Part shown: in pieces, positions 40,016 to 49,722 of the stretch | Layout: each line of letters starts with the position of its first letter | How positions within the stretch are numbered: the first letter of the stretch is position 1 | Source: Deltaproteobacteria bacterium | GTDB taxonomy: Bacteria; Myxococcota_A; UBA9042; DTJE01 | Direction: 5' to 3' | DNA: 64,000 nucleotides | Assembly (NCBI GenBank): GCA_029547805.1 | Contig: JAKPOP010000017.1 | Coordinates: forward strand, 372,001-436,000 | Made by a program: the position numbers and the translations under genes | Notes under the pieces: model-generated | What the model was told of the DNA's origin: nothing | What the model saw: only the letters and a program-made list of their open reading frames with translations | The model's database searches: none

Positions 40016-40708
40016 ATGTCGACCCTGATCCCCCTGGTGCTGGCCACCTTCAACCCCGGAAAGGTCCGGGAGTACCAGGCCCTCTTCCAGCACCTGCCGG
40101 TCCGCCTGATGGGTCTCAGGTCCCTGGGCATCGAGACCCTCCCGCCGGAGACGGGGGACACCTTTGTCGAAAACGCCCGGCTCAAGGCCCAGGCGGTCTT
40201 CGACGCCACGGGGCTCCCGGCCCTGGGGGACGACTCGGGGCTGGAGGTCCGGGCCCTGGGAGGGGCCCCGGGTGTCCATTCCGCCCGCTTCGCCGGACCG
40301 GCCCAGGACGCCCGGGCCAACCTGGACCTGCTGCTGCGGCGCATGGAGGGCATCGACGATCGGCGGGCGCGCTTCGTCTGCGCCCTGGTCGGGGTGTTTC
40401 CCGCAGGCTGGCTCCCGGCAGACCTCTCGCGGGAACTGGGGCACCCGCACCTGGAGGTCCTGGAGGATCGGGACCGGAGGGCCTGGATGGTCACTGCCCT
40501 GGGGACCGTCGAGGGAATCCTCCTCCAGGAGCCCCGGGGAGAGGGGGGCTTCGGCTACGACCCGATCTTCTACCGGGAGGACCTGGGGGGGACCTTCGGC
40601 GAGGCCCCGGAAGATGTGAAGAACCGTCTCTCCCATCGGGGCCAGGCCGCTTCCCGGATGGCCCTCGTGCTGGCGCGACTCATGCCGCCCGGGGACGTGG
40701 CCCCATGA
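40016..40708 (+). CDS. rdgB: RdgB/HAM1-family XTP/dITP diphosphatase
   Basis: This 230-residue house-cleaning enzyme hydrolyses non-canonical purine nucleotides (dITP, XTP) to prevent their incorporation. Motifs are LVLATFNPGKVREY, the TFVENARLKA block, LGDDSGLEVRALGGAPGVHSARFAG, GFGYDPIF and the C-terminal LSHRGQAASRM. A stretch after residue ~125 is longer than usual (PADLSRELGHPHLEVLED). The radical SAM gene starts within its stop codon (4-nt overlap). Confidence 0.95.
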   Translation: MSTLIPLVLATFNPGKVREYQALFQHLPVRLMGLRSLGIETLPPETGDTFVENARLKAQAVFDATGLPALGDDSGLEVRALGGAPGVHSARFAGPAQDARANLDLLLRRMEGIDDRRARFVCALVGVFPAGWLPADLSRELGHPHLEVLEDRDRRAWMVTALGTVEGILLQEPRGEGGFGYDPIFYREDLGGTFGEAPEDVKNRLSHRGQAASRMALVLARLMPPGDVAP

Positions 40709-41754
40709 CCCCAGAGACCGACACCCAGGACCTCCCAGGCTGGGCCCGACTGGCCCGGAGCGGGGACCTGGAGGACCGGATCGGCCGCCTGCGGGAACTG
40801 GCCTCCCCCTGCCGCCTCTGCCCCCGGGATTGCCGGGTTCCCCGCCTCCAGGGGGCCCTGGGCCACTGCCGGACGGGCCCCGGAGCCCCGGTGGCCAGCG
40901 CCACGGCCCATTTCGGCGAGGAGCCGGAGATCTCGGGCACCCGGGGATCGGGAACGGTCTTCTTCACCGGGTGCTCCCTCCGGTGTCTCTACTGCCAGAA
41001 CCACCAGATCAGCCAGGGAACGGACATGGCCCGGAAGGACCCTTCCTCGCCGGGCGGCCTGGCCCGGATCTACCGGTCGCTCCAGGACCGGGGCGTCCAC
41101 AACCTGAACTGGGTGACGCCCTCCCACGTGGTGCCCTGGGCCCTGGAGGGACTCCTGGAGGCCGCCTCCCTGGGCGTGGACCTGCCGCTGGTCTACAACA
41201 CCTCGGGCTACGACGCCCTGGCCACCCTGCAGGTCCTCGAGGGAGTCGTGGACGTCTACCTGGCGGACCTCCGTTACGGTGACGACGAGGCGGCCACGAT
41301 CTGCAGCGGGGCACCGGACTACGTCCCGGCATCCCGGGCGGCAATCCGGGAGATGGCCCGACAGGTGGGCACGGAGAACTCCCTGGGACCCGACGGCCTG
41401 CTTCGGCGAGGGCTCGTGATCCGCCTGTTGGTGCTGCCCAACGATCTGGCCTCGATCCGGGATTCCCTCGCCTTCTTGAAGGCCGAGTTGGGCACCGGGG
41501 TCCGGATCGCCCTGATGGCCCAGTACTTCCCGGCCCATCGGGCTGCCGAGGAGCCCCTCCTCTCGCGGCCGGTCTCGGCGGGGGAATACTGGCGGGCCGT
41601 GGAGTGGGCCGACCGCATGGGATTCCACAATGTCCTGGTCCAGGAATTCGAGGCCCAACGGTTCTACCGGCCCGACTTCCAGCGACCCCAGGAGCCCTTC
41701 GAGGACAGCCGGCACTTTGCCATGCCGGTTTCCCGGGAGGATGCCGAACGATGA
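40705..41754 (+). CDS. Radical SAM protein of the PflX/PFL-activase-like family
   Basis: This 349-residue protein has the radical SAM cluster motif in TGCSLRCLYCQNHQIS (C-x3-C-x2-C). An N-terminal cysteine segment (CRLCPRDCRV ... GHCRTG) is typical of the PflX-like group related to pyruvate formate-lyase activases. NTSGYDALATLQ and DVYLADLRYG are conserved family blocks. No partner glycyl-radical enzyme gene is nearby, so the substrate is unknown. It overlaps rdgB and the dipeptidase gene by 4 nt each. Confidence 0.88.
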   Translation: MTPETDTQDLPGWARLARSGDLEDRIGRLRELASPCRLCPRDCRVPRLQGALGHCRTGPGAPVASATAHFGEEPEISGTRGSGTVFFTGCSLRCLYCQNHQISQGTDMARKDPSSPGGLARIYRSLQDRGVHNLNWVTPSHVVPWALEGLLEAASLGVDLPLVYNTSGYDALATLQVLEGVVDVYLADLRYGDDEAATICSGAPDYVPASRAAIREMARQVGTENSLGPDGLLRRGLVIRLLVLPNDLASIRDSLAFLKAELGTGVRIALMAQYFPAHRAAEEPLLSRPVSAGEYWRAVEWADRMGFHNVLVQEFEAQRFYRPDFQRPQEPFEDSRHFAMPVSREDAER

Positions 41755-42728
41755 CCGATCCCCTCTGCGTCGATCTCCATAGCCACTGGCTGCTGAACGG
41801 CCACTACCTGCGGAGGCGCCTGGAGCGCCTCCGGCCGGACCCCCTGGCCCTGGGTCCCCTGGGGAACCGGTTCGGCCTGGAGATGGCCCTGGAGGGCCAC
41901 GTCCATGGGGTCGCCTTCACGGCATACAGCCCGCTCCTGTCGGGGGCCCTGGCCCTGCAGGACCTCCGGGCCCAGTTCCGGACCCTCCGCCGGGCCGCGG
42001 CGGCATCCGAGGGCCGACTGCGCCTCGTGCGGACCGGAAAGGAGGTCCGCGAGGCCCGGCGCGACGGCGTCGTCGGGGGCTTCCTGGCGGTCGAGGGCGG
42101 CGCCTGCCTCGCCCGGGGCATCCCCGCCCTGGAGGAACTGGCCACCGAGGGGGTCCGCATGGTCACCCTGGTCCATTTCGTGCCCAACGCCCTCGGGGAC
42201 CCGGGGGAGTTCCCGGTCCATCCCCATCGGGGCCTCTCGCCCCTGGGAAGGCGACTGGTCCCGGAGATGGGCCGCCGGGGCATTCTCCCGGACGTGGCCC
42301 ACCTCTGTGACGAGGGGGTCCGACAGGTGCTGGACCTCGCGGAGGGACCCGTGGTCTGCTCCCACACCGGGATGCGGGCCCTCTGCGACCGCCCCCGGAA
42401 CCTCCCCGACGACCTGGCCCGGGGCATCGCCCGGACCGGGGGCCTGGTGGGCATCCTCTGGTTCCCGCCCTATCTGGCCCGCAATCCCCGGGGCGTCGGC
42501 CTGGACCGCGTGGTGGACCACATGCGCCACGCCGCCTCCGTGGCCGGTCCCGATCACGTCGCCGTGGGGACCGACCTGGACGGCTGGACCTGGCCTCCCC
42601 GGGGCCTCGAGGGGCATCATCGACTGCCGGCGCTGGCCGAGGCCCTGGCCCGGGCGGGCTTCTCCGACGCCGAGGTCCAGGGGATCCTGGGCGGCAATGC
42701 CCTTCGCGTGATCGGGGATGGGGACTAG
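41751..42728 (+). CDS. Membrane-dipeptidase-like (peptidase M19) amidohydrolase
   Basis: This 325-residue enzyme belongs to the renal-dipeptidase (M19) family of zinc hydrolases. Metal-ligand regions are DLHSHWLLNG (H-x-H-like; the family usually has D-G-H-N-D), FLAVEGGACL with the bridging Glu, VVCSHTGMRAL and the GTDLDG Asp. No signal peptide is present, so it is cytosolic, and likely cleaves dipeptides containing D-residues or dehydro residues. It overlaps the radical SAM gene by 4 nt and ends the S8-rdgB-radical SAM chain. Confidence 0.88.
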   Translation: MTDPLCVDLHSHWLLNGHYLRRRLERLRPDPLALGPLGNRFGLEMALEGHVHGVAFTAYSPLLSGALALQDLRAQFRTLRRAAAASEGRLRLVRTGKEVREARRDGVVGGFLAVEGGACLARGIPALEELATEGVRMVTLVHFVPNALGDPGEFPVHPHRGLSPLGRRLVPEMGRRGILPDVAHLCDEGVRQVLDLAEGPVVCSHTGMRALCDRPRNLPDDLARGIARTGGLVGILWFPPYLARNPRGVGLDRVVDHMRHAASVAGPDHVAVGTDLDGWTWPPRGLEGHHRLPALAEALARAGFSDAEVQGILGGNALRVIGDGD

Positions 42729-42731
42729 AAT
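42703..42731 (+). promoter_or_regulatory. Possible promoter of the HD-GYP regulator gene
   Basis: TTCGCG (42703-42708) is 17 nt from TAGAAT (42726-42731). The -10 is good but the -35 is weak. It lies at the very end of the M19 gene, 21 nt before the next ATG. Confidence 0.35.
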
Positions 42732-42752
42732 GCCTCGACGAAGGAGGTCCCG

Positions 42753-43835
42753 ATGACCCTGGCCCTGCCCGAGATCACCGCTCCGGAGGTCTTCCTGGTC
42801 GATGACGAGGAGGTGAACCTGACCCTCTTCCAGCGCGCCCTGGCGGGGCAGTCCTACCGATTGCGGTTCTTCCGGGACGGGGCCGAGGTGATGCGATCCA
42901 TCGAGGCGGGCGACCTCCCGGACCTCGTCGTCAGCGACGTGATGATGCCGACCCTCGATGGCTTCACTCTCTGCGAGCGCATCAAGGGCGACCCGAGGAC
43001 CCGACGGATCCCCATCGTGCTGGTGACGGGCCTGGAGGGGGCCAAGGACAAGTTCCGTGGGCTGGAGGCCGGGGCCGACGACTTCCTGACGAAGCCCTTC
43101 CATCCCCTGGAACTCCAGGCCCGGGTCCGCAACCTGGTGCAACTGAAGCACCTGACGGACCAACTGGAGGCCCGGAATCGCCTGCTGGCCGACAGCAACC
43201 TGCTGCTGGAGGAACGCGTCCGGGACCGCACCCGGGAACTGGAGGCCCTCACCATCGGGATCGTCGCCGCGCTGGAGAAGGCCAATGCGTTGAAGGACGG
43301 CGACACGGGCCTGCACATCCAGCGCGTGAGCGCCTACTCGTACGCCCTGGCCCGGCACATGGGCCTGCCGGGGGACGTGGCCTCGGCCATCCGCCGCTAC
43401 GCGCCCCTCCACGACGTCGGCAAGGTCGGCATTCCGGACGAGATCCTCAAGAAGGAGGGGAAGTTGACCCCGGAGGAGTACCGGGTGATGCAGCAGCACA
43501 CCCTCTTCGGATGGGAACTGCTGGGCCTCGCCCGGGCCGAACCGATGGCCCGGAACGTGGCGCGCTTCCACCACGAGCGGTGGGACGGCACCGGCTATCC
43601 CGATGGCCTCGCGGGGGAGGCGATCCCGATGGAGGCCCGGATCGTGGCCCTGGCAGACGTCTATGACGCCCTGACCACCCGCAGGTGCTACAAGGAGGCC
43701 TACTCCACCGACCAGGCGGAGGAGATCCTCCGGCAGGAGTCGGGGCGCCACTTCGACCCCCTGGCCACCGAGGCCTTCTTCGGCGCCATCGGGGAAATTC
43801 ACGACATCCGTCAAACCTACTCGGACCCCGAGTGA
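42753..43835 (+). CDS. Response regulator with an HD-GYP output domain (c-di-GMP phosphodiesterase)
   Basis: This 360-residue regulator has a receiver domain (about 12-135) with acidic residues D17-D18, phosphoacceptor D62 (VVSDVMMP) and TKPF. A short coiled coil follows, then an HD-GYP domain (about 165-345). The HD pair is in LHDVGKVGIPDE and the GYP signature in HHERWDGTGYPDGL, both intact, so c-di-GMP hydrolysis is expected. AAGGAGG precedes the ATG. It is followed after 9 nt by the ArsA-like gene. The cognate kinase is not certain; the hybrid kinase at 47.6 kb is the nearest. Confidence 0.93.
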   Translation: MTLALPEITAPEVFLVDDEEVNLTLFQRALAGQSYRLRFFRDGAEVMRSIEAGDLPDLVVSDVMMPTLDGFTLCERIKGDPRTRRIPIVLVTGLEGAKDKFRGLEAGADDFLTKPFHPLELQARVRNLVQLKHLTDQLEARNRLLADSNLLLEERVRDRTRELEALTIGIVAALEKANALKDGDTGLHIQRVSAYSYALARHMGLPGDVASAIRRYAPLHDVGKVGIPDEILKKEGKLTPEEYRVMQQHTLFGWELLGLARAEPMARNVARFHHERWDGTGYPDGLAGEAIPMEARIVALADVYDALTTRRCYKEAYSTDQAEEILRQESGRHFDPLATEAFFGAIGEIHDIRQTYSDPE

Positions 43836-43844
43836 GGAGTCCTG

Positions 43845-44813
43845 ATGCCTTCCCGGCGCCCTCGCCCCCCGGTGCTTCCCCCCCGCCTGGCGGTCGTGGT
43901 GGGCAAGGGAGGCGTCGGCCGGTCCAGCGTCTCGGCGGCGATGGGGATGGTGGCGGCCCGCCGGGGGCGGCGAACGCTGATCGTCGAGGTGACCGACCGC
44001 CCCGTGATGCCCTCCTGGTTCGGGGTGCCGGACCTGGGCTACGCCCCGTCCCGCATGGACCCGGGCCTGCCCCTCTGGAGCCACCGGGTCTCCTGGCCCG
44101 AGGCCCTGCGGGAATACGGCCTGATCAAGTTGCGGGTCCAGGCCCTCTACCATCTGGTCTTCCAGAACCCCTTCGTGCAGCGACTGCTGCCGGCCATCCC
44201 CGGCATCGCCGAGATCGTGATGATGGGGAAGATCGAGTGGTCGGCCACCCGGGGGCTGAAGGAGATCGGCCCGGTGGACACGGTCGTGCTGGACGCCCCG
44301 GCCACGGGACACGGCGTCTCCCTGCTGACCTCCCCGGAGGTGATCGCCGAGTCGGTCCCCGCCGGCCCCCTGGCGGAGGATGCCCGGCGACTGCGGGACT
44401 TCCTGAAGGACCCGCGACAGACCCAGTTTCACCTGGTCACCCTCCCGGAGGAGATGCCGGTCCGGGAGGCCGAGGACCTCTGGCGCCTCCTGGGCCAGGA
44501 ATCGGGAATGCCCTTCGCGTCGCTCTTGGTGAACCAGCACCGGGACGGGGACCTGCCTCCGGACGGAGAGTCGGCCCTCGGTCCGCTGGTCCGGTCCCCG
44601 AACCTGGCCCCCGAGGTCTGCGCCAGCGTCGCGGCGGCCCTGCGGACCGCCGTCCGGGCCCGGCAGGAACGGGAGTACCTGAAGCGGCTGGAGACCCGAG
44701 TCCCCCTGCCCCGATGGTCCCTTCCGGAGGTCCCCGGGGCCCGGACCCACCGGGACCGCGTGGAGGTCCTGGCGGATCACCTGGACGCCTTCCTCTGGCG
44801 GGAGGAGCGATGA
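43845..44813 (+). CDS. ArsA/MinD-type ATPase
   Basis: This 322-residue protein belongs to the ArsA/GET3-like deviant Walker ATPases. The P-loop is VVGKGGVGRSSVSAA (the family lysine signature is GKGGVGKS; here an Arg replaces the second Lys). The switch regions LIVEVTDRP and DTVVLDAPATGHGVSLL match ArsA-like proteins. It lacks the cysteines of arsenite-binding ArsA and no arsenic genes are near. A role in protein targeting or envelope assembly is possible. It overlaps the M16 peptidase start by 4 nt. Confidence 0.85.
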   Translation: MPSRRPRPPVLPPRLAVVVGKGGVGRSSVSAAMGMVAARRGRRTLIVEVTDRPVMPSWFGVPDLGYAPSRMDPGLPLWSHRVSWPEALREYGLIKLRVQALYHLVFQNPFVQRLLPAIPGIAEIVMMGKIEWSATRGLKEIGPVDTVVLDAPATGHGVSLLTSPEVIAESVPAGPLAEDARRLRDFLKDPRQTQFHLVTLPEEMPVREAEDLWRLLGQESGMPFASLLVNQHRDGDLPPDGESALGPLVRSPNLAPEVCASVAAALRTAVRARQEREYLKRLETRVPLPRWSLPEVPGARTHRDRVEVLADHLDAFLWREER

Positions 44814-46117
44814 CCCGGTCCGACGAGGTCGAGGGCGTCCGGGTCGAGACCGTCGCCGGGTCCTCCCCGGGCCTCCGGGCGGTCCGGGGACGCCTGGCCA
44901 ACGGCTTGACCCTGCTGGCGATGGAGGACCACTCGGCCCCGGTGGTGGCGGTCCAGGTCTGGATGCGAGTCGGGTCCGCCCACGAGGTCCCGGGCCAGAC
45001 GGGTCTGGCCCACCTGCTGGAACACCTCATGTTCAAGGGCACGCCCCGGCACCCCAAGGGGGTCTTCGACCGGCTGCTGGAGCGGGCCGGGGCCCAGTCG
45101 AACGCCGTCACGTCCTTCGACTGCACGACCTACTACGAGACCCTCCCGGTCCAGCACCTGGACCTCGCCCTGGGACTGGAGGCGGACCGCCTCGTGAACC
45201 TCACCCTGGACGCCCGGTCCCTGGATCAGGAGCGGGAGGTGGTCCGGAGCGAGCGTTCCCTCCGGGTCGAGGACGACCCTGACGGACACCTCGAGGAGGT
45301 CCTCTACGGCCTCCTGTTCCCGGATCACCCCTACGGCCGTCCCGTGCTCGGAGTGCCCGAGGACCTGGATCGCCTGACCCTCGACGACTGCCTCGCCTTC
45401 CACCGGCGATGGTACTGCCCTCCCCAGGCGGTGCTCGTCGTGGTCGGGGACCTGGACTGGCCGGAGATCGCCCGGGCCGTGGCCCGGCATTTCGGTCGCA
45501 TCCCCGGCCCCCGGGAGGCGCCTCCCGCCGGGGCGCAGGCGCCGCTGCCCCCGGCCCCCAGAGGCCGCCGGGAGGTGGTCCGCCTGCCCCTCCAGGCCGA
45601 ACGCCTCCGCATCGGGTGGCGCACCTTGCCCATCGGCCTGGACGCGGTCTTCCCGCTGGAGTTCCTGCACGTGGTGCTCTTCTCCAACGAGGCCTCCCGG
45701 GTCCACCACCGCCTGGTCGAGAAGGAGGGGCTGGCCTCCCAGGTCGAGGGGGCCTCGGACCCGATGGCCCTGGACGGGGCCTTCTGGGTGGACGTCGCAC
45801 TCACCCGAGGAGCCCGGGCCCCGGAGGCCTGGGCCGTCATCTGCGAGGAGATCCGCCGGCTGGCCCGGGAGGGACCGCATCCCTCGGAGATGCGCCGGGC
45901 CCAGAACCACCTGGAGACGGCCTTCCGGCGGTCCATGGCGTCCGCCGAGAGCCGGGCGACCCAGTTGGGGGCCTTCGAGGTGACGGCGGGGGATTTCCGC
46001 CGGGCATTCCGGTTCCTGGACCACCTGGGGCGGGTGACCCCCGAGGACGTCCGGCAGGCGGCCGCCCGGTGGATCGACCCGGAACGGGCCGTGGTGGTCG
46101 TCGGGCGGCCGAGGTGA
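44810..46117 (+). CDS. M16-family zinc peptidase, catalytic subunit
   Basis: This 435-residue protein is an M16B (mitochondrial-processing-peptidase-like) protease. The inverted zinc motif H-x-x-E-H is present in AHLLEHLMFKGT. Typical flanking blocks follow, such as NAVTSFDCTTYYETLP and the EREVVRSERSLRVEDDPDGH segment carrying the third zinc ligand. No signal peptide is seen, so it may be cytosolic. The next gene encodes a second, non-catalytic M16 protein. Such pairs form heterodimers. Confidence 0.93.
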   Translation: MTRSDEVEGVRVETVAGSSPGLRAVRGRLANGLTLLAMEDHSAPVVAVQVWMRVGSAHEVPGQTGLAHLLEHLMFKGTPRHPKGVFDRLLERAGAQSNAVTSFDCTTYYETLPVQHLDLALGLEADRLVNLTLDARSLDQEREVVRSERSLRVEDDPDGHLEEVLYGLLFPDHPYGRPVLGVPEDLDRLTLDDCLAFHRRWYCPPQAVLVVVGDLDWPEIARAVARHFGRIPGPREAPPAGAQAPLPPAPRGRREVVRLPLQAERLRIGWRTLPIGLDAVFPLEFLHVVLFSNEASRVHHRLVEKEGLASQVEGASDPMALDGAFWVDVALTRGARAPEAWAVICEEIRRLAREGPHPSEMRRAQNHLETAFRRSMASAESRATQLGAFEVTAGDFRRAFRFLDHLGRVTPEDVRQAAARWIDPERAVVVVGRPR

Positions 46118-46147
46118 GCGGAACAGGCCCGGCAGGCAGGAGGCATC

Positions 46148-47464
46148 GTGTTCCCGATCCGACACCTGGGAGCGGTCCGCTGGGTCCACGTGCCGGAACC
46201 CGGCCTGGGCCTGGTGCATCTGGCCGTGCTGATCGAGGGAGGCGCGGGCCTGGATCCCCCGGGGCTCGAGGGGCTCGCAGACCTCGCGGGTGCCATGCTG
46301 ATCCGGGGCACCCGCCGGCGGACCCACCGGCGGATCCTGGCCCGGATCGCGGACCTCGGCGCGAGCATCGAGACCCGGACCACCCATGACGGCATCCTGC
46401 TCATCGGCGAGGTGATGCCCCGGCACCTGGACCCCTTCCTGGATGTCATCACGGACTGCCTCGGGTCCTCCCGGGTCCCGGAGGCGGCCTTCCGCCGCGA
46501 GAAGGCCCTGAGCCTGGAGGATCTCGTCGCCCGACGGGAGGACGACGGCGACCTGGCGTGGCACTTCTTCCACCGCCTGGCCTGGCAAGGCCATCCCCTG
46601 GAGCGTCCGACCTCCGGGTGGCTGGACTCGGTGGAGCGGATCCGGGCCGACCACTGCCGGGACTTCCTCCGGGACCGGGTCCACCGGGGCCACCTGGTCG
46701 TCGGACTGGCCGGGGACCTCGACGAGGCCTCGACCGAAGCCGCTGTCGCCCGGATTGCCGAGGCCCTTCCCGACGGGAACCGGGACGTCCCGACGCTGCC
46801 CCCCCCTCCCGATCGCCGGGGGCTCCGCCTGCTGGTGGTGGACAAGCCCGGGCGGTCTCAGGTGCAGATGGTGATCGGTCACCCCACCATCGGCTGGAAC
46901 GACCCGGACCTTCCGGCCCTGCTGGTCGCCAACACGATGATCGGCGGGACCTGGAACTCGCGCCTGAACCAGGAGATTCGCGAGGTCCGGGGATGGTCCT
47001 ACGGAGTCCACTCGTCGATCACCGCTGGCCGGGAGGTGGGCGCCTTCGCAGTGCACTTCTTCCCACAGATGCGAGACCTGCGGCCCGCCCTGGACCTGAC
47101 GATGGACCTCCTGTGCCAGGTGGCCGATCAGGGCCTCTCGGAGGAGGAGGTGGCCTTCGGGGAGGACATCCTCGTGAACCAGTTTCCACTGCTGCTGGCC
47201 ACGGCCCAGGACCGCCTCGAGGAGGCCCTGGCCAATCTCCACTACGGCCGTCCGGCGGACTACCTGGACCGGTTCCCGGAGCGGGTCCGTTCCCTGGATG
47301 CCCGTGACATCGCCCGGGTGCTGGCCCGGCACCTGCGGCCCCGAGACCTGGCCATCGCGCTGGTGGCGCCGGCCCGCCAGGTGCTGCCTCTGGTCCGGGA
47401 CCTCCCGGGCCTGGTCTCCCTGCAGGTCGTTCCCCACGACCAGGACCGGCTGCCCACCGGATGA
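46148..47464 (+). CDS. M16-family peptidase-like protein, non-catalytic subunit
   Basis: This 438-residue protein matches the M16 fold but lacks H-x-x-E-H; the position reads GLEGLADLAGAMLIRG. It keeps the C-terminal substrate-binding signature (GGTWNSRLNQEIREVRGWSYGV), with the Arg and Tyr that complete the active site of the partner. It starts with a GTG behind AGGAGG, 30 nt after the catalytic M16 gene. The two probably form an active heterodimer. Confidence 0.9.
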   Translation: MFPIRHLGAVRWVHVPEPGLGLVHLAVLIEGGAGLDPPGLEGLADLAGAMLIRGTRRRTHRRILARIADLGASIETRTTHDGILLIGEVMPRHLDPFLDVITDCLGSSRVPEAAFRREKALSLEDLVARREDDGDLAWHFFHRLAWQGHPLERPTSGWLDSVERIRADHCRDFLRDRVHRGHLVVGLAGDLDEASTEAAVARIAEALPDGNRDVPTLPPPPDRRGLRLLVVDKPGRSQVQMVIGHPTIGWNDPDLPALLVANTMIGGTWNSRLNQEIREVRGWSYGVHSSITAGREVGAFAVHFFPQMRDLRPALDLTMDLLCQVADQGLSEEEVAFGEDILVNQFPLLLATAQDRLEEALANLHYGRPADYLDRFPERVRSLDARDIARVLARHLRPRDLAIALVAPARQVLPLVRDLPGLVSLQVVPHDQDRLPTG

Positions 47465-47521
47465 CCTCCCGGGCGCCACCAGGCCCATCGCGAGCCCTCT
47501 CCCACGGCAGGTCAGGCTCCC

Positions 47522-47550
47522 TTGGTTTGCGCCGGAAGTTCCGGTATGAT
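47522..47550 (+). promoter_or_regulatory. Promoter of the hybrid kinase gene with a palindrome in its spacer
   Basis: TTGGTT (47522-47527) is 17 nt from TATGAT (47545-47550), a five-of-six match to the -10 consensus. The last 13 bases of the spacer (47532-47544) form a perfect inverted repeat, CCGGAA-G-TTCCGG, abutting the -10. A repressor bound there would block polymerase. The start codon lies 51 nt downstream. Confidence 0.5.
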
Positions 47551-47601
47551 GGACCGTTCTCCAGAGAAACGACCCGCCGGGTTTCCGTCGGAGGAGGAAC
47601 C

Positions 47602-49722
47602 GTGTCCTTGACCGTTCCGGGGTCGGTCCTCGAGTCCATGCGGATCGGCGTGCTGGTCACCGACCTCCAGGGGCGCCCTCTCTACCGCAATCGGATCGCC
47701 ATCGACCTGCTGGGGGAGGAGGAGGTGCCTCTCCCCGAGTGGTCGATCCACCATGGCCTCTGCCATCCAGATACCCGAGAGCCGATCGACGCATCCTTCT
47801 TCTCGGTCCCCGCCTTTCCCGGGAATCTGACCGGGGCGGAACGGGTCTTTCTGGTTCCGGGTGAAGCCGACCGGCCCGACCGCTATGTGTCCATCCTTGC
47901 CCACCCCTGGACGGTCGATTCCGCCGGGGCCCCCGGCGTCGTCCTGCTGCTCCAGGACGTCACCGATCGTCACCTGGCGACCCGGGAACTGCTTCGGGAC
48001 CGGGCCTTCCTGGAGTCGATCGTCGAAAACGTCCCGGCGATGATCTTCGTGAAGGAGGCCTCGGAACTGCGCTTCGAGCGGTTCAATCGCGCGGGGGAGG
48101 AACTCCTGGGCCTGCCCCGGGAGACCCTGATCGGGCGCAATGACTACGACTTCTTCCCCAAGGAACAGGCCGATTTCTTCACCCGGCTGGACCGGGAGGC
48201 CCTCCGGTCCGAGACGCCGGTGGACATCCCCGAGGAACCCATCCAGACCGCCCGGGGCCAGCGATGGCTCCATACCCGGAAGGTCCCGATCCGGGACGCC
48301 ACCGGGGTCCCGGTGTACCTGCTGGGAATCTCCGTGGACATCACCGAACAGAAAACCGCGGTGGAGGCCATCCAGCGGGCCCGGGAGGAACTGGAGGTCC
48401 GGGTGGCGGAGCGCACCGCCGACCTGGCCCGGGCCAACGAGGAACTCCGACGCGAGGTCGCCGAGCGGCAGCGGGCCGAGCAGGCCCTGCGGACCAGCGA
48501 GGCGATGCTGCGCCAGGCCCAGAAGATGGAGGCCATCGGCCGACTGGCCGGGGGAGTCGCCCACGACTTCAACAACATGCTCACTGTGATCCTCAGTTAC
48601 GCCCAGATGATCCAGGAGGCCCCGGTGGCCGGCACCGAATCCTCCCAGGAGGTCGGCGAGATCATCGCTGCCGCCCAGCGGTCCGCGGCCCTGACCCGGC
48701 AGTTGCTGGCCTTCTCGCGGATGCAGGTGCTGGAACCCGTGCCGATGGACCTGGCCCAGGCCATCGACCGGATGGAAGGGATGCTGCGGCGGTTGATCGG
48801 CGAGGACATCGTGCTGCGGACGCACCACGCGCCGGATCGGATGCGGGTGATGGCCGACCCGGGGCAGATCGAGCAGGTGATCCTGAACCTGGCGGTCAAC
48901 GCCCGGGACGCGATGCCCGAAGGCGGCGAGATCTCCATCAGCACGGCCAACGAGTACCTCGACCATCCCCTCGATACCTCCGGCGGCACGCTGGCTCCGG
49001 GCCCCTACGTCACCGTGACCGTGTCGGACACCGGCGTGGGCATGGACGCGGCGACCCTGGAACACCTCTTCGAACCGTTCTTCACCACGAAGCCCACGGG
49101 CAAGGGCACCGGACTGGGCCTCTCCACCTGCTACGGGATCATCCGCCAGTCAGGGGGGGACATCGTGGTCCAGAGCGCCCCGGGCCAGGGGTCCACCTTC
49201 CGCATCTACCTCCCGGGAATCCCCGCCGATACCGCCGCGAAACCCCAGGACCGGAAGGCCGGGCCGGAACCCTGGGTCCCGACGCCTGGCAGTTCCTCCG
49301 TCACCGTCCTCCTGGTCGAGGACGAGGAACTGGTCCGGGCGGCCACCGACCGGATCCTCCGGGCCGCCGGCTGCGCCACGCTGTTGGCGAAAGGACCCGG
49401 CGAGGCCATGGACCTCTGCGAGTCGCACCCCGGGGCCATCGACCTGTTGTTGACGGACCTGGTGATGCCCGAGATGAACGGCCGGGAACTGGCCGAGCGG
49501 ATCTCCGCCCGGAGGCCCGGCATCCGGGTGCTCTACGTCTCGGGCTACACCGACAACATCGTCGCCCACCACGGGGTGCTGCACCAGGACGTCTCCCTGC
49601 TCTCGAAGCCGTTCACTCCCGAGAGCCTGGTCCAGCGTGTCTGGGAGGTGCTGGGCCTGGGCCCCGCCGGCCCGTCCGGGGAGGGGATGCGAAGGGAACG
49701 AGAGCCGGGAAGTGCTCAGTAG
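47602..49722 (+). CDS. Hybrid histidine kinase with PAS domains and C-terminal receiver
   Basis: This 706-residue soluble kinase starts at a GTG behind GGAGGAGG. The order is a divergent PAS-like region (about 8-125), a clear PAS/PAC domain (about 130-255, [19 protein letters not shown] ... [10 protein letters not shown]) and a coiled coil. A HisKA domain follows with His in [14 protein letters not shown], then the ATPase domain ([36 protein letters not shown]). The C-terminal receiver (about 570-690) has VEDEELVRA and phosphoacceptor Asp in [13 protein letters not shown]. No membrane segments are seen. It overlaps the convergent dehydratase gene by 7 nt. Confidence 0.93.
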   Translation: MSLTVPGSVLESMRIGVLVTDLQGRPLYRNRIAIDLLGEEEVPLPEWSIHHGLCHPDTREPIDASFFSVPAFPGNLTGAERVFLVPGEADRPDRYVSILAHPWTVDSAGAPGVVLLLQDVTDRHLATRELLRDRAFLESIVENVPAMIFVKEASELRFERFNRAGEELLGLPRETLIGRNDYDFFPKEQADFFTRLDREALRSETPVDIPEEPIQTARGQRWLHTRKVPIRDATGVPVYLLGISVDITEQKTAVEAIQRAREELEVRVAERTADLARANEELRREVAERQRAEQALRTSEAMLRQAQKMEAIGRLAGGVAHDFNNMLTVILSYAQMIQEAPVAGTESSQEVGEIIAAAQRSAALTRQLLAFSRMQVLEPVPMDLAQAIDRMEGMLRRLIGEDIVLRTHHAPDRMRVMADPGQIEQVILNLAVNARDAMPEGGEISISTANEYLDHPLDTSGGTLAPGPYVTVTVSDTGVGMDAATLEHLFEPFFTTKPTGKGTGLGLSTCYGIIRQSGGDIVVQSAPGQGSTFRIYLPGIPADTAAKPQDRKAGPEPWVPTPGSSSVTVLLVEDEELVRAATDRILRAAGCATLLAKGPGEAMDLCESHPGAIDLLLTDLVMPEMNGRELAERISARRPGIRVLYVSGYTDNIVAHHGVLHQDVSLLSKPFTPESLVQRVWEVLGLGPAGPSGEGMRREREPGSAQ

